NCBI RefSeq assembly: GCF_902506495.1
Contig: NZ_LR733265.1
Coordinates: forward strand, 126,098 to 190,097
DNA: 64,000 nucleotides
From: Pseudomonas sp. 8O
Lineage (GTDB): Bacteria; Pseudomonadota; Gammaproteobacteria; Pseudomonadales; Pseudomonadaceae
Direction of reading: 5' to 3'
Shown here piece after piece: positions 48,101 to 57,455 of the stretch; position 1 is the first letter of the stretch, and the number at the start of each line of letters is the position of its first letter. Below the pieces are notes generated by a model. The model did no database searches. It saw nothing but the letters and a program-made list of their open reading frames with translations, and was not told where the DNA came from. The translations under genes were made by a program, and so were the position numbers.

Positions 48101-48756
48101 CACGGCGCTTGCCCTGGCCGGTGACCAGCTTCGAGCGCGAGTACCGGCTGTGGGCGGCGGCACCTCTGGCCGCATTGATGCTCGCCTGGTTCTGGCTGGC
48201 CAACGCCAATAGCGCCGGCGACAGCGATCCGCTGCCGTATTTGCCGCTGTTCAACCCACTGGAGTTGGGTTTGCTGCTGTGTCTGGGTGCACTGTTCGTC
48301 TGGGCGCGCGATGCCCTGCCGCGCTTCGGCCTGGCGCCGGTGCGGGCGTTGCCGGTGGTGCATGGCGTGGCAGGTGTTTCGCTGTTCGCCCTGCTGACGG
48401 TGATGGTGATGCGTACCGCGCACCACTGGGGCGGCGTGCCCTGGCAGACGTCGGCACTGTTCGACTCGATGCTGGTGCAGGCTGGCTGGTCCATCGTCTG
48501 GACGCTGATCGCCCTGGCGCTGATGCTGTTCGGCCATTTGCGCGTGCGTCGTGAACTGTGGCTGGTCGGCGCCGCGCTGATTGCCCTGGTGGTGGCCAAG
48601 TTGCTCTTTGTCGAGCTGGGCAACCGGGGCGGCCTGGAGCGCATCGTCTCGTTCATCGGCGTCGGTGTGCTGCTGTTGGTGGTCGGCTATTTCGCCCCGC
48701 TACCGCCGCGCAAGGCCGAAGAGTCGGCTGCCGATGAACAGGAGTCTGCCGTATGA
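45163..48756 (+). CDS. DUF2339 giant membrane protein
   Basis: A 1197-residue protein: one N-terminal membrane helix (about residues 5-38), a coiled coil (42-75), a Pro/Glu/Gln-rich linker (80-155) and about thirty further membrane helices to residue 1180, with very few charged loops. DUF2339 members have this shape; the function is not established. The stop overlaps the next gene by 4 bp (ATGA), so it is coupled to the DUF3999 gene. Two internal halves look similar in hydrophobic pattern, which suggests an ancient duplication. Confidence 0.88.
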   Translation: MQWIFMLVGLVLGVGASESVTGALLGGLIGLSLGQALRLQGLETHNAQLAAQLKDFAERFDHGTRAIHERLVKVEQGERSEPEPASVEPLSSPVPEPAAAEEQQPQPELDWTLDPLPEVETSQPVEEPVPLAAQVAHQPQPAPQQSPWREQPPREPNLIERGIAAAKAWLFGGNTVLRVGVVLLFLGLAFLLRYATEGVEVPVELRYIGVAASALALLGLGWWLRRRNRNYALVLQGTGIAVLYLTVFAAMRLHPLLDPGLALGLLVAVTLFSAILAVQQNALGLAAAAALGGFAAPILTSTGSGNHIALFSYFALLNAGIFAIAWFKAWRLLNLIGFVGTFGIGFAWGLRSYTPELLGSTQPFLILFFLMYVAIGLLFARRTLRDAADAPEARDELLRWSLRRGDYVDATTLFGPPLIGFGLQVALVRHIEFAAAFSALGLGLFYLLLARVLKARAGDRALLLVETCLALGVVFASLAIPLGLDARWTAAAWAVEGAGIFWLGLRQGRPLARAFALLLQVGAAMAFVSGLDHGYESLLDGSPLGALMLGAALLFSYWQLRQAPQAANAWENRLLPWLGLAGLAFIYLIAPLLFAAPGTAIAWALAGLATLFVGLRIAASSFVYSAFAIQLLGGLLFLGQMALDALFGRGGFSAGWFGLLAASMVGLGLIAGMLLAARDPQIRENRRLLGVLSMVMLVGLVFINLAVLFVLPWVAAAAVWGGTGLLILWLALYLRQRAAFLFSLALQVFAGLAFLAAGPLLLSGLSGEGLSPLAHTGFWTPAVLGLAAQIGAWRLHSLACSGQDTGLDGVSLQRLGQLLLAWGAVWWALALASEVMRFVTVDMQASVLLVVAALSALIWMLLALRTRWSELATLCSLLAPVAGLILIQAWHSLYHPAAHFGWLGWAAVIAVHLLILRSLVDLLPSTAASVAHVLGCWLLLGVLALELRYLLLSLSDHYNAWRWLGWALLPTAYLWAMAQARRLPWPVTSFEREYRLWAAAPLAALMLAWFWLANANSAGDSDPLPYLPLFNPLELGLLLCLGALFVWARDALPRFGLAPVRALPVVHGVAGVSLFALLTVMVMRTAHHWGGVPWQTSALFDSMLVQAGWSIVWTLIALALMLFGHLRVRRELWLVGAALIALVVAKLLFVELGNRGGLERIVSFIGVGVLLLVVGYFAPLPPRKAEESAADEQESAV

Positions 48757-50096
48757 AGCTCGTTCGTTGGTGTCTGCTCCTGGGGTTGTCGCTGAGTGCG
48801 CTCAGCCAGGCCAGTGAGAAACCTCAGGACTATCGGCATGGTGCCGCCCTGCAACTCGCCGGCGAGGGGCCCTGGTATCGACTGGAACTACCCTTCGCCG
48901 CTCACCTCGCCGCCGGGCATGGCGATTTGCGTGATCTGCGCGTATTCGACAGCAATGGCCAGATGCAGGCCTATGCGCTGATTCCGGGGCGCAGCGAGAG
49001 CGTGCAGCACGAACAGGAGTATGGCGTAAGCGGGTTCCCGTTGAGGGGCCGCGTCGATGCCCAGGAAATGCCCGCGCTACGCGTCGAACGCAGCACCACT
49101 GGCACGCTGATCGAGCTGCGCGGCGAGGCGCCGGCCGAAAGCGAGCAGCAACTGCGGGGCTGGTTGCTCGACGCCAGCGCCATCGACGCGCCGCTGGTGC
49201 GTCTGAGCCTGGACTGGAGCGGAGCCGAAGACGGCTTTCAGCGTTTCAGCATCGAAGCCAGTGATGACCTGCAGCACTGGCGCAGTTGGGGGGAAGGGCA
49301 GGTGGCGCGCCTGAGCTTCGCCGACGAGCGCATCGATCAGCGCCAGGTCGAACTGCCCGGCCAGCGTGCCCGTTATCTGCGCCTGCTATGGCGCAGCCCT
49401 GCGCAGGCCCCGCAACTGCAGGCCGTTACCCTGCGCAGTCAGCGCCATGCTCATCAGGCGGCGCCTCTGGTGTGGTCCGAGCCCATGGCGGCGCAGGCCA
49501 ACGCTGACGGGCATTACCAATGGCAGTTGCCCTTGTCGTTGCCTCTGGAGCGACTGCGGGTCGAACTGGAACAGAGCAACACGTTGGCGCCACTGCGTTT
49601 CGAGGCGCGCAGCAGTGATCAGGGCGCCTGGCGTCAGCTGGTCAACGGGGTTCTCTATCGCCTGCCCGAGGCTGGGCGCGAAGTGGTGAACGATGAGTTG
49701 ACGCTGCCCGGTTGGCCGGTGCGACAGCTGCGTATGCAGGTGGATGCGCGTGGCGGCGGCCTGGGCGTGGATGTGCCACGCATGCAGGTCGCAGTGCGCG
49801 CGACGCAACTGGTATTTCTCGCCCGTGGCGAGCCGCCTTATCGGCTGGCGCTGGGTAACCCGAATGCACAGTCGGCAGCATTGCCGCTGCACACCCTGAT
49901 CCCCGGCTATCAGGCGGAAAGACTCGCCAATCTTGGTCGTGCCGAATTGGCCGAGCCGCTTGCCGCTTCGGTCGAATCCCAAGCCGGCTCCAGTCAGGAC
50001 TGGCAGCGTTGGGGACTCTGGGCTGTACTGCTGGTGGGAGTTGGGTTGCTGGCCGCGATGGCCGCCAGTGTGCTGCGTCGCCCGCCAGACGCCTGA
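48753..50096 (+). CDS. DUF3999 envelope protein
   Basis: A 447-residue protein with signal peptide MKLVRWCLLLGLSLSALSQA, a large beta-rich periplasmic part and one C-terminal helix (about residues 417-440, WGLWAVLLVGVGLLAAMAAS) followed by RR, so it is anchored in the inner membrane with its bulk outside. It is the regular partner of DUF2339. AGGAG precedes the ATG within the end of the upstream gene. The sequence FSIEASDDLQHWRSWGEGQV resembles a carbohydrate-binding-type beta module, which would fit a role in surface polysaccharide handling; this is inference. Confidence 0.85.
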   Translation: MKLVRWCLLLGLSLSALSQASEKPQDYRHGAALQLAGEGPWYRLELPFAAHLAAGHGDLRDLRVFDSNGQMQAYALIPGRSESVQHEQEYGVSGFPLRGRVDAQEMPALRVERSTTGTLIELRGEAPAESEQQLRGWLLDASAIDAPLVRLSLDWSGAEDGFQRFSIEASDDLQHWRSWGEGQVARLSFADERIDQRQVELPGQRARYLRLLWRSPAQAPQLQAVTLRSQRHAHQAAPLVWSEPMAAQANADGHYQWQLPLSLPLERLRVELEQSNTLAPLRFEARSSDQGAWRQLVNGVLYRLPEAGREVVNDELTLPGWPVRQLRMQVDARGGGLGVDVPRMQVAVRATQLVFLARGEPPYRLALGNPNAQSAALPLHTLIPGYQAERLANLGRAELAEPLAASVESQAGSSQDWQRWGLWAVLLVGVGLLAAMAASVLRRPPDA

Positions 50097-50274
50097 GCGG
50101 CATGGACCAACAAGCGGCAGGGCTTTTGCAGTATCTTAGGCACCCCGCGCCAATCCAGCATGGAAGGTCAGGAAGGCCCTTGCGTATTTCGATTCGCGTC
50201 ATTGTCCAGTCGCCTCGCGTCGCTTGCGCATGCGACTCACGCACGGCTTCGTCGGGAATGCGGAGGAGTCGCTG

Positions 50275-51975
50275 ATGCAGGCCTGCATGGCTTCCGGCTG
50301 GAGTTTCTCGGCGCCGGTGCTGGTGACGCTGCTGGTGTGCCTCGGCGTGATCCTGCTGGCGCACTGGGTGACCCGCCAGCGCGACTTTCCCGGACGTGAC
50401 AGTTTCATCCTGCTGCATCTGGCCAGCCTCTGGTGGATGGTGGCTGCTGCGCTGGAAATGACCTTCCTCAGTGCCGACTGCAAGATGTTCTGGGCCAGTA
50501 TGGCCTGGCCCGGCATCGTTTCCACGCCCACGTTCTGGGCCGTCTTCCTCTGGCAATACGTCAACAGCATGCGCGCGCCGCTGGCACGCAGCAGCATCCT
50601 CGGGTTGAGCCTGGTGCCGCTGCTGGTCTGGGGGCTGGCGCTGAGCAACCCCTGGCATGGTCTGTTCTACGGGGCCGGTAGTGCGCCGGTCGACGCCAGC
50701 CTGGGTGCGCCGGTGCGCTATGAGCATGGCGCGCTGTTCTACGCCACCGCCGTCTACGTCTACCTGTTTATGGCCTTCTGCATGGGCGTGGTGACGCGTG
50801 CCGCCGCGCTGAGCCAGGGATTGCATCGCCGCCATTATCTGGCCTTCGTGCTGGTCACTGCAGTGCCCTGGGTGGCCAATATCGGCTATGTGGGGTTCGG
50901 CTGGACGCTGTTCGGCTTCGACCCGACGCCCTTCAGTTTCGCGTTCACGCTGATGGCGTTCTCCTGGTTGATCGTCGGGGTGCGTCTGTTCGACCTGTTG
51001 CCGGTGGCTCGTCATCTGCTGCTCGAAGCCTTGCTCGATCCGGTGCTGGTGATCGACCCTCGTGGACGGGTGATCGAGGCCAACCCGGCGGCGCTGAAAC
51101 TGGCAGGCCTGCAAGCGGGATGGCAAGGCACCGAGTTGGGGCAGTGGCCGGTTTTCGGTGCCGATCTGCAGCAGTCGCTGCAAGAACACAACGGCAACGA
51201 GCAGGACCTGCCGCTGACACTGACCAGTGCCGCGCGCTACTACGAGGTGCGCGTGCGCGCCATCCAGCGCGCCAGCCGCCATGGTCCGACCCTGCTGGGC
51301 CATATGCTCTACATCCGTGACGTGACCCAGCGCCACCTCAGTGAACTCAAGCTGGCCGAAGCGCTGGCGCTGAGTGAGGAGCGTCTGCGCACCATCTCCA
51401 GCCTGCACGAGCAACTGCGTGAACAGGCCCTGTGCGATCCGCTGACCGGGCTTTACAACCGCCGTTATCTGGATGAGTTCTTCGAGCGCGAACTAGCCAG
51501 GGCGCAGCGCGAGAACCTGCCATTGGCGCTGGCCCTGATCGATCTCGATCACTTCAAGCGCCTCAACGACGAATGCGGCCACCTGGTCGGCGACGACGTA
51601 CTCAAGGCCGTCGCGCAGCACCTGCTGGATAACCTGCGCAGTACCGATGCGGTGTTTCGTATCGGTGGCGAAGAGTTTCTGCTGATCTTGCCGGGCGCCG
51701 ATCCGCGCGAGGCTAGCGAACGCCTGCAAAGCATCTGCGCGCAACTGGCGACTCGCGATGTCGCCACCCGTGGCGGCGACCAGCGTGTGACCCTGTCTGC
51801 CGGGCTGGCCCATTGGCCTGAGCAGGGGCAGGCACTCGACGAGCTGTTGCAGGCTGCCGACGCCGCGCTTTATCAGGCCAAACGCGACGGGCGCAATCGC
51901 GTTTGCGGGCAGTTGGCAGGCGCCGATCTCAGCCATCCATCCCGGCAGGCAGCATTGCGCGGCGACTCGGGTTAA
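50275..51975 (+). CDS. 7TM-PAS-GGDEF diguanylate cyclase
   Basis: A 566-residue membrane cyclase: seven helices of the HisKA_7TM type (about residues 12-240, ending [20 protein letters not shown]), a PAS domain ([20 protein letters not shown], about 255-365), a short coiled coil ([18 protein letters not shown]) and a GGDEF domain with [16 protein letters not shown] and RIGGEEF. Nine residues before GGEEF is RSTD, an intact RxxD inhibitory site. GGAGG lies 7 nt before the ATG at 50275; the frame extends 17 codons upstream. Confidence 0.9.
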   Translation: MQACMASGWSFSAPVLVTLLVCLGVILLAHWVTRQRDFPGRDSFILLHLASLWWMVAAALEMTFLSADCKMFWASMAWPGIVSTPTFWAVFLWQYVNSMRAPLARSSILGLSLVPLLVWGLALSNPWHGLFYGAGSAPVDASLGAPVRYEHGALFYATAVYVYLFMAFCMGVVTRAAALSQGLHRRHYLAFVLVTAVPWVANIGYVGFGWTLFGFDPTPFSFAFTLMAFSWLIVGVRLFDLLPVARHLLLEALLDPVLVIDPRGRVIEANPAALKLAGLQAGWQGTELGQWPVFGADLQQSLQEHNGNEQDLPLTLTSAARYYEVRVRAIQRASRHGPTLLGHMLYIRDVTQRHLSELKLAEALALSEERLRTISSLHEQLREQALCDPLTGLYNRRYLDEFFERELARAQRENLPLALALIDLDHFKRLNDECGHLVGDDVLKAVAQHLLDNLRSTDAVFRIGGEEFLLILPGADPREASERLQSICAQLATRDVATRGGDQRVTLSAGLAHWPEQGQALDELLQAADAALYQAKRDGRNRVCGQLAGADLSHPSRQAALRGDSG

Positions 51976-52010
51976 ACTGCGCGCGATTTTTCCCCTTTCC
52001 GGAGCCGTCC

Positions 52011-53018
52011 ATGTCCCGCGTCACCCTGAGCCGCTACCTGATCGAGCAGACTCGCAGCCACAACACCCCGGCCGACCTGCGTTTTCTTATCGAAGTCGTG
52101 GCGCGGGCCTGCAAGGCGATCAGCCACCAGGTCTCCAAGGGCGCCCTCGGCGGCGTGCTGGGCAGCCTGGACAGCGAGAACGTGCAGGGCGAAGTACAGA
52201 AGAAACTCGACGTGATTTCCAACGAGATCCTGCTCGAAGCCAACGAGTGGGGCGGTCACCTGGCCGGCATGGCGTCCGAGGAAATGGACAACGCCTACCA
52301 GATCCCCGGCAAGTATCCGAAAGGCGCTTATCTGTTGGTATTCGACCCGCTGGATGGCTCCAGCAACATCGACGTCAACGTCTCGGTCGGCACCATCTTC
52401 TCGGTGCTGCGCAGCCCTGAACGTAACGGTGAAACCGGTGATCTGGGCGAAGAGGCCTTCCTCCAGCCGGGTACTCAGCAGGTCGCGGCCGGCTACGCCA
52501 TCTATGGCCCGCAGACCATGCTGATGCTGACCCTCGGCGACGGCGTGAAGGGCTTCACCCTGGATCGTGAACTGGGCAGCTTCGTGCTCACCCATGACAA
52601 CATCAAGGTGCCGGAGTCCACCAAGGAATTCGCCATCAACATGTCCAATCAGCGCCACTGGGAAGCCCCGGTACAGCGTTATGTCTCCGAGTTGCTGGCC
52701 GGTGAAACCGGGCCGCTGGGGCGCAACTACAACATGCGCTGGATCGCCTCGATGGTGGCCGATGTGCACCGCATCCTCACCCGCGGCGGTGTGTTCATGT
52801 ACCCGCGCGACGCACGCGATCCGTCGATGCCGGGCAAGCTGCGTCTGATGTACGAGGCCAACCCGATGGCGATGATCATCGAACAGGCTGGCGGTGCAGC
52901 TACCGACGGTAGCCAGCGTATTCTCGATATCCAGCCCACTTCTCTGCACCAGCGCGTACCGGTCTACCTTGGCTCCAAGGAAGAAGTGCTGCGCATCACC
53001 GCCTACCATCGCAGCTGA
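52011..53018 (+). CDS. fbp: Fructose-1,6-bisphosphatase class I
   Basis: A 335-residue gluconeogenic enzyme. Metal and substrate motifs: [20 protein letters not shown] (about residues 109-128), the EEMDN loop near residue 87, NMSNQRHW and [13 protein letters not shown] at the end. Glycolysis in most pseudomonads lacks phosphofructokinase, so Fbp is used for hexose synthesis. CCGGAG lies 6 nt before the ATG at 52011; the open frame extends upstream over the previous gene. Its TGA overlaps the DUF924 start. Confidence 0.96.
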   Translation: MSRVTLSRYLIEQTRSHNTPADLRFLIEVVARACKAISHQVSKGALGGVLGSLDSENVQGEVQKKLDVISNEILLEANEWGGHLAGMASEEMDNAYQIPGKYPKGAYLLVFDPLDGSSNIDVNVSVGTIFSVLRSPERNGETGDLGEEAFLQPGTQQVAAGYAIYGPQTMLMLTLGDGVKGFTLDRELGSFVLTHDNIKVPESTKEFAINMSNQRHWEAPVQRYVSELLAGETGPLGRNYNMRWIASMVADVHRILTRGGVFMYPRDARDPSMPGKLRLMYEANPMAMIIEQAGGAATDGSQRILDIQPTSLHQRVPVYLGSKEEVLRITAYHRS

Positions 53019-53617
53019 TGCACGCCTGGCAGCTGCTGCTCGATTGGTGGTTCGGTGCCGACGGCAACGCTACCGAGGTTTCGGCCGCGCGCCATGGGTT
53101 GTGGTTCGGCAAGCGTGAAAGCCAGGATCGTGAGGCCGAGGTGCGCTTCGGCGCCCTGGTCGAGCAGGCACTGGCTGGCGAGCTGCAGGGTTGGGCGGAC
53201 GACCCGCAAGGTTGGCTGGCGCAGCTGATCCTGCTCGATCAGCTGCCGCGCATGATCTTTCGCGATACGCCGCGGGCCTTTGCCGGCGACAGCCTGGCTC
53301 GCCCGCTGTTGCGCGATGGCCTGGATCGCGGCTGGGATCGCAGGCTGACGCCGATCCAGCGCGTTTTTGCCTATCTGGTCTTCGAGCACGCCGAAGATCT
53401 GTCGTTGCAGGACCGCGCGGTCGAGCTGTTTGCTGATCTGCTGAACGAAGCCGCTGCCGCTGAGCGGCCTTTGTTCGCCAACTTCCTCGATTTCGCCGAG
53501 CGTCATCAGCGGGTGATTGCCCGTTTTGGTCGCTTTCCTCATCGCAACGCGATTTTGGGGCGTGCCTCCACTGACGAAGAGCAAGCCTTCCTGCGGGAAC
53601 CCGGCTCGCGTTTCTGA
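53018..53617 (+). CDS. DUF924 family protein
   Basis: A 199-residue soluble all-helical protein with the DUF924 signature WFGADGN, HGLWFGKRESQDREAEVRFG and LAQLILLDQLPRMIFRDTP (about residues 67-85). The family has a TPR-like helical fold and no known activity. ATG starts on the last base of the fbp stop codon, so the two are translationally coupled, which hints at a role near sugar phosphate metabolism. Confidence 0.9.
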   Translation: MHAWQLLLDWWFGADGNATEVSAARHGLWFGKRESQDREAEVRFGALVEQALAGELQGWADDPQGWLAQLILLDQLPRMIFRDTPRAFAGDSLARPLLRDGLDRGWDRRLTPIQRVFAYLVFEHAEDLSLQDRAVELFADLLNEAAAAERPLFANFLDFAERHQRVIARFGRFPHRNAILGRASTDEEQAFLREPGSRF

Positions 53618-53686
53618 ACTCCAAGCGGGCAAGTCATCGCCGGCTATGCCAAGCTTGCTGGCACCTTCCCATCAGGAGCTTCATCC

Positions 53687-53938
53687 ATGTCGATGCGTAT
53701 CGTCGCGTTGCTCGCCTGCTGTCTGCTCGCCGCCTGCAGCAAGATCAATCAGGACAACTATTCCAAGCTCAAGGCGGGCATGAGCAAGCAGGAAGTGGAA
53801 AGCCTGCTCGGTGCGCCGGGCGAGTGTGCGGGCGCTCTGGGGGTGACCAGCTGCACCTGGGGTGACGACAAGGCCTATATCAGTGTCCAGTACGCCGGGG
53901 ACAAGGTCATGCTGTTCTCCGGCAAGGGACTCAAGTAA
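53687..53938 (+). CDS. BamE/SmpA-like small lipoprotein (DUF3862)
   Basis: An 83-residue lipoprotein: signal MSMRIVALLACCLLAACSK with the lipobox LAAC, then YSKLKAGMSKQEVESLLGAPGE, the helix-loop start typical of the BamE/DUF3862 fold, and TSCTWGDDKAYISVQY beta strands. It is too short and too simple to be BamE itself. AGGAG is 8 nt before the ATG; 12 bp separate it from the lipocalin gene. Confidence 0.85.
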   Translation: MSMRIVALLACCLLAACSKINQDNYSKLKAGMSKQEVESLLGAPGECAGALGVTSCTWGDDKAYISVQYAGDKVMLFSGKGLK

Positions 53939-53950
53939 ACGGGAGCTTCC

Positions 53951-54493
53951 ATGCGTTCGATCCTAATCGCCAGCACCATTCTCGCCCTTGCGGGCTGTGC
54001 CAATTCAGGTACCGGCAGCATCTCCAAACCGCCACCGCAGACCATGCAGGTCGACCTGCAGCGCTACCAGGGCACCTGGTACGAATTGGCACGTCTGCCG
54101 ATGTTCTTCCAGCGCAACTGCGTGCAGTCGCAGGCGCATTACGGTCTGCGTGACGATGGCCGCATCGATGTGACCAACCGCTGCCGCGACAAGGACGGTG
54201 AGTGGATCGAGGCCAAGGGTGTGGCCGAGCCTCAGGTCGAAGGGCAAACCGACAAGCTGTGGGTGCGCTTTGATAATTGGGCCAGCAAGCTGCTGCCGAT
54301 CAAGGGCGACTACTGGGTGATCTACCACGACGAGGATTACCGCGTGGCGCTGGTCGGTCACCCGGAGCACAAATATCTGTGGCTGCTGTCGCGCACCCCG
54401 GATGTTGATCAGGAAACCCGCGACAAGCTGCTCAGCGTCGCGCGCGAGCAGGGCTACGTCACTTCGGACCTGATCTGGCGCCAGGCCGACTAG
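53951..54493 (+). CDS. blc: Outer-membrane lipocalin
   Basis: A 180-residue bacterial lipocalin. Lipoprotein signal MRSILIASTILALAGCANSG (lipobox LAGC), the lipocalin motif YQGTWYELARLPMFFQRNCV (about residues 38-57), VTNRCRDKDGEW and a C-terminal LLSRTP segment match Blc. It probably binds lysophospholipids or fatty acids at the outer membrane under envelope stress. GGGAG precedes the ATG. Confidence 0.93.
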   Translation: MRSILIASTILALAGCANSGTGSISKPPPQTMQVDLQRYQGTWYELARLPMFFQRNCVQSQAHYGLRDDGRIDVTNRCRDKDGEWIEAKGVAEPQVEGQTDKLWVRFDNWASKLLPIKGDYWVIYHDEDYRVALVGHPEHKYLWLLSRTPDVDQETRDKLLSVAREQGYVTSDLIWRQAD

Positions 54494-54548
54494 CCGATAG
54501 CCCGGATTGCATTGGCTACGTAACTGGGTGCGTTAGGCCCGCTCCCCT

Positions 54549-54619
54549 GTAGGAGCGAGCTTGCTCGCGATCAGATTGGATGGCGAACATCGGGTGATCG
54601 CCGGCAAGCCGGCTCCTAC
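54549..54619. repeat. REP hairpin between blc and the next gene
   Basis: GTAGGAGCGAGCTTGCTCGC and GATCGCCGGCAAGCCGG-CTCCTAC form the common pseudomonad REP fold. Just to the left, TAGCCCGGATTGCAT at 54499-54513 is a single arm of another REP type. Confidence 0.8.
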
Positions 54620-54640
54620 GCAGGCGGGCGGGCTACGTCG

Positions 54641-55078
54641 TCACTCCCAGTCCAGGCGCGCCAGTTTCCATTCGTCGCCATCGAGCCACCATTCCAGCTT
54701 CACCGAGTAGTGCCGCGCGCTATCGGGAATCAACCCCTCGGCGCCGCTCAGGCCGACCTGGGCTTCGGTGTAGCCCTTGCTGCTGATCGCCGAGTCGATC
54801 CAGCTGTTCTTGCCCAGTGCGATGACCTTGATGTTCTTGTGGCGCAGGAACAGCAGGGTCATGGTGCGTTTGGCCCACTCACGATCGAGTTCCTGGCGGG
54901 CCAGGAAGTCGCCATGCAACTGCTCCAGCACCGCACCGGTGCTCTTGGCCTCGATGTTGTCCTGCAACTGCTGAACGGCCGCCTCCAGAGCAGCCTGTGG
55001 ATCGTCGCGACCGCCGCAGCCGGCGAGCAGGAGGGTGAAGGACATAAACAGCGACCAAGCCAGATGACGCATCGACAT
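54641..55078 (-). CDS. Hypothetical lipoprotein, NTF2-like fold possible
   Basis: A 145-residue protein with lipoprotein signal MSMRHLAWSLFMSFTLLLAG ending in the lipobox LAGC (Cys21). The mature part, a helix (AALEAAVQQLQDNIEAKSTG) followed by strands ending in YSVKLEWWLDGDEWKLARLDW, looks like an SnoaL/NTF2-type fold. AAGGAAG is 7 nt before the ATG at 55078; an ATG at 55096 would add MKRKFS. Divergent from pip. Function unknown. Confidence 0.8.
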   Translation of the reverse strand: MSMRHLAWSLFMSFTLLLAGCGGRDDPQAALEAAVQQLQDNIEAKSTGAVLEQLHGDFLARQELDREWAKRTMTLLFLRHKNIKVIALGKNSWIDSAISSKGYTEAQVGLSGAEGLIPDSARHYSVKLEWWLDGDEWKLARLDWE

Positions 55079-55156
55079 GCTGAACTTCCTTTTCATGGTT
55101 ATGATGCCGGGCAGAGTGGAACACGGCAGTTGTAGCCCAGCCAACAGGAGCCAACC

Positions 55157-56128
55157 ATGCAGACTTTGTACCCGGAGATCAAACCCTACGCTCGCCATGA
55201 ACTGGCGGTCGAGCAACCGCACGTGCTGTACATCGACGAGAGCGGCTCTGCGGACGGGTTGCCGGTACTGTTCATCCATGGCGGCCCTGGCGCCGGTTGC
55301 GATTCAGCCAGCCGTCGTTACTTCGATCCCGCCCTGTATCGCATCGTCACCTTCGACCAGCGTGGCTGTGGCCGTTCGACGCCGCACGCGAGCCTGGAGA
55401 ACAACACCACCCAGGCGCTGATTGCCGATATCGAACGTATTCGTGAGCACCTGGGTATCGACAAGTTCGTGCTGTTCGGCGGCTCCTGGGGCTCGACCCT
55501 GGCGTTGGCCTATGCACAGGCGCATCCGCAGCGCGTGCATGGGCTGATTCTGCGCGGCATCTTCCTGTGTCGGCCGCAGGAGTTCAGTTGGTTCTATCAG
55601 GAGGGTGCCAGTCGTCTGTTCCCCGATTACTGGGAGGATTACGTGGCGCCCATCCCGGTCGAGGAGCGTGGCGATCTGATGCGGGCCTTCTACAAACGCC
55701 TGACGGGCGCCGACCAGATTGCCCAGATGCATGCAGCCAAGGCCTGGTCGACCTGGGAAGGCCGCACCGCCACCCTGCGTCCCAATACTCAGGTAGTCGA
55801 TCGTTTCAGCGAGGCGCATCGGGCGCTGTCCATTGCCCGTATCGAGTGCCACTACTTCGTCAACGACGCTTTCCTCGAACCCAACCAGCTGCTCCGTGAC
55901 ATACCGAAGATCGCTCACTTGCCGGGTATCATCGTACATGGGCGCTACGATGCCATCTGCCCGCTGGATAACGCCTGGGCGCTGCATCAGGCCTGGCCCA
56001 ACAGCGAGCTGCAGATCATCCGTGACGCCGGCCACTCGGCCGCTGAACCCGGTATTACCGACGCACTGATCCGCGCAGCCGAACAGATGGCCCGGCGCCT
56101 GCTCGACCTGCCGCCGGAGGATGCATGA
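55157..56128 (+). CDS. pip: Proline iminopeptidase
   Basis: A 323-residue alpha/beta hydrolase of family S33 that removes N-terminal proline. Oxyanion motif FIHGGPGAG (about residues 39-47), FDQRGCGRS, nucleophile Ser in [14 protein letters not shown] (about 113), Asp in HGRYDAICP (about 269) and His in DAGHSAAEP (about 297). Length and sequence match the family. It overlaps dtd by 4 bp. Confidence 0.95.
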   Translation: MQTLYPEIKPYARHELAVEQPHVLYIDESGSADGLPVLFIHGGPGAGCDSASRRYFDPALYRIVTFDQRGCGRSTPHASLENNTTQALIADIERIREHLGIDKFVLFGGSWGSTLALAYAQAHPQRVHGLILRGIFLCRPQEFSWFYQEGASRLFPDYWEDYVAPIPVEERGDLMRAFYKRLTGADQIAQMHAAKAWSTWEGRTATLRPNTQVVDRFSEAHRALSIARIECHYFVNDAFLEPNQLLRDIPKIAHLPGIIVHGRYDAICPLDNAWALHQAWPNSELQIIRDAGHSAAEPGITDALIRAAEQMARRLLDLPPEDA

Positions 56129-56562
56129 AGCTGCTGATCCAGCGCGTCAGCGCAGCACGGGTCGAGGTCGAAGGCGAGGTGGTGGGCAGCATCGATCAGG
56201 GCCTGCTGGCACTGGTTGGCATCGAGCCGCAGGATGATCAGACCAGCCTGTCCCGTGCTCTGCACAAGTTGTTGAACTATCGCGTGTTCAGCGACGAAGC
56301 GGGCAAGATGAACCGCTCGCTGACGGACGTGCAAGGCGGGCTATTGCTGGTGTCGCAGTTCACCCTGGCAGCCGACACCAAGAGCGGCATGCGCCCCAGC
56401 TTCTCCAGCGCCGCGCCACCTGCCCAAGGCGCTGCGCTGTTCGATACTTTGGTCGAAATGGCCAAGGCCCAGCATCCGCAGGTCGCCACCGGACGCTTCG
56501 GCGCCAATATGCAGGTGCACCTGGTCAACGATGGGCCGGTGACCTTCTTGTTGGCGGTGTGA
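56125..56562 (+). CDS. dtd: D-aminoacyl-tRNA deacylase
   Basis: A 145-residue enzyme that hydrolyses D-amino acids and glycine from mischarged tRNA. The start [20 protein letters not shown], the [17 protein letters not shown] segment (about 77-93) and the C-terminal NDGPVTF, which holds the Gly-cisPro motif, are diagnostic. ATGA overlap with pip shows coupling. Confidence 0.96.
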   Translation: MKLLIQRVSAARVEVEGEVVGSIDQGLLALVGIEPQDDQTSLSRALHKLLNYRVFSDEAGKMNRSLTDVQGGLLLVSQFTLAADTKSGMRPSFSSAAPPAQGAALFDTLVEMAKAQHPQVATGRFGANMQVHLVNDGPVTFLLAV

Positions 56563-56602
56563 GTCTGGCGCTGAGGGCGCGGCCAGTCCTGTCTTCACGG
56601 CT

Positions 56603-56691
56603 GTCGCGGCTGAAGCCCCTCCCACTGGGTTGTGGCATGCCTGCTTTCTCCGGCGCATCCACGTTGTTGTGGGAGGGGTCTTAACTGCGAC
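56603..56691. repeat. REP hairpin between dtd and rsmE
   Basis: GTCGCGGCTGAAGCCCCTCC-CAC (56603-56625) and GTGGGAGGGG-TCTTAACTGCGAC (56669-56691) form imperfect arms around 43 bp. It separates convergent dtd and rsmE and may also act in termination. Confidence 0.75.
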
Positions 56692-56744
56692 TACCAGTCA
56701 GTGCATAGGGTGGACAACGCGAAGCTTGTCAGCCGCCCAAGGCA

Positions 56745-57455
56745 TCAGAACAGCCTGGCCAGCAACGCCGGCACTGCCGTCTCCACCCGCAGAATACGCT
56801 CGCCAAGTTGTACGGGTTGCAGGCCTGCGGCTTCGCGCAGCAGCTCGACTTCGTAGGGAATCCAGCCGCCTTCCGGGCCGATGGCCAGGGTCACCGGCTG
56901 CTCGACGGCGCGCGGGCAGGCCGGGTAATCACCGGGGTGGCCGGTCAGGCCAAGCGTTCCCGCCGCCAGGGCCGGTAGGCGATCCTCGACGAAGGGCTTG
57001 AAGCGCTTCTCGATGCTCACCTCGGGCAGCACTGTGTCGCGTGCCTGTTCCAGGCCGAGGATCAGCTGTTCGCGAATGGCCTCGGCCTCGAGAAACGGCG
57101 TCTGCCAGAAACTCTTCTCCACACGATAGCTGTTGACCAGTATCAGGCGTGCCACGCCCATCGCGCTGACCGTTTGTAACACGCGTTTGAGCATCTTCGG
57201 GCGAGGCAGGGCGAGGATCAGGGTTAGTGGGAGCTTGGCTGGTGGTTGTTGTTCGAGACTGACCTGCAGTTCGGCATGCTCGGCATCCAGAGCGATCAGT
57301 CGGCCTTCGCCCATCAGCCCGCCAAGGCGACCGACGCGCAGGCGATCACCGGCTTCGGCGCGATGCACGTCATGTAGATGCTTCAGGCGCCTGCCACTGA
57401 GGCGTACCCGATCGCCGCCGACGAAGTCGGCGTCTTCCAGCAGCAGCAGGTTCAC
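56745..57455 (-). CDS. rsmE: 16S rRNA (uracil-1498-N3)-methyltransferase
   Basis: A 236-residue SPOUT-class methyltransferase. The knot region [20 protein letters not shown] (about residues 191-210) and [17 protein letters not shown] are diagnostic, with a PUA-like N-terminal domain. I start at the GTG at 57455 ([11 protein letters not shown]), which overlaps the tatC stop as GTGA; the frame extends with low-complexity Arg-rich sequence antisense-like to tatC. Last gene of the his-tat transcript. Confidence 0.93.
   Translation of the reverse strand: MNLLLLEDADFVGGDRVRLSGRRLKHLHDVHRAEAGDRLRVGRLGGLMGEGRLIALDAEHAELQVSLEQQPPAKLPLTLILALPRPKMLKRVLQTVSAMGVARLILVNSYRVEKSFWQTPFLEAEAIREQLILGLEQARDTVLPEVSIEKRFKPFVEDRLPALAAGTLGLTGHPGDYPACPRAVEQPVTLAIGPEGGWIPYEVELLREAAGLQPVQLGERILRVETAVPALLARLF

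Noticed and set aside
47020..48537. A 505-codon minus-strand frame
   Set aside because: Antisense to the DUF2339 gene; Gln/His-rich composition typical of shadow frames in GC-rich DNA.
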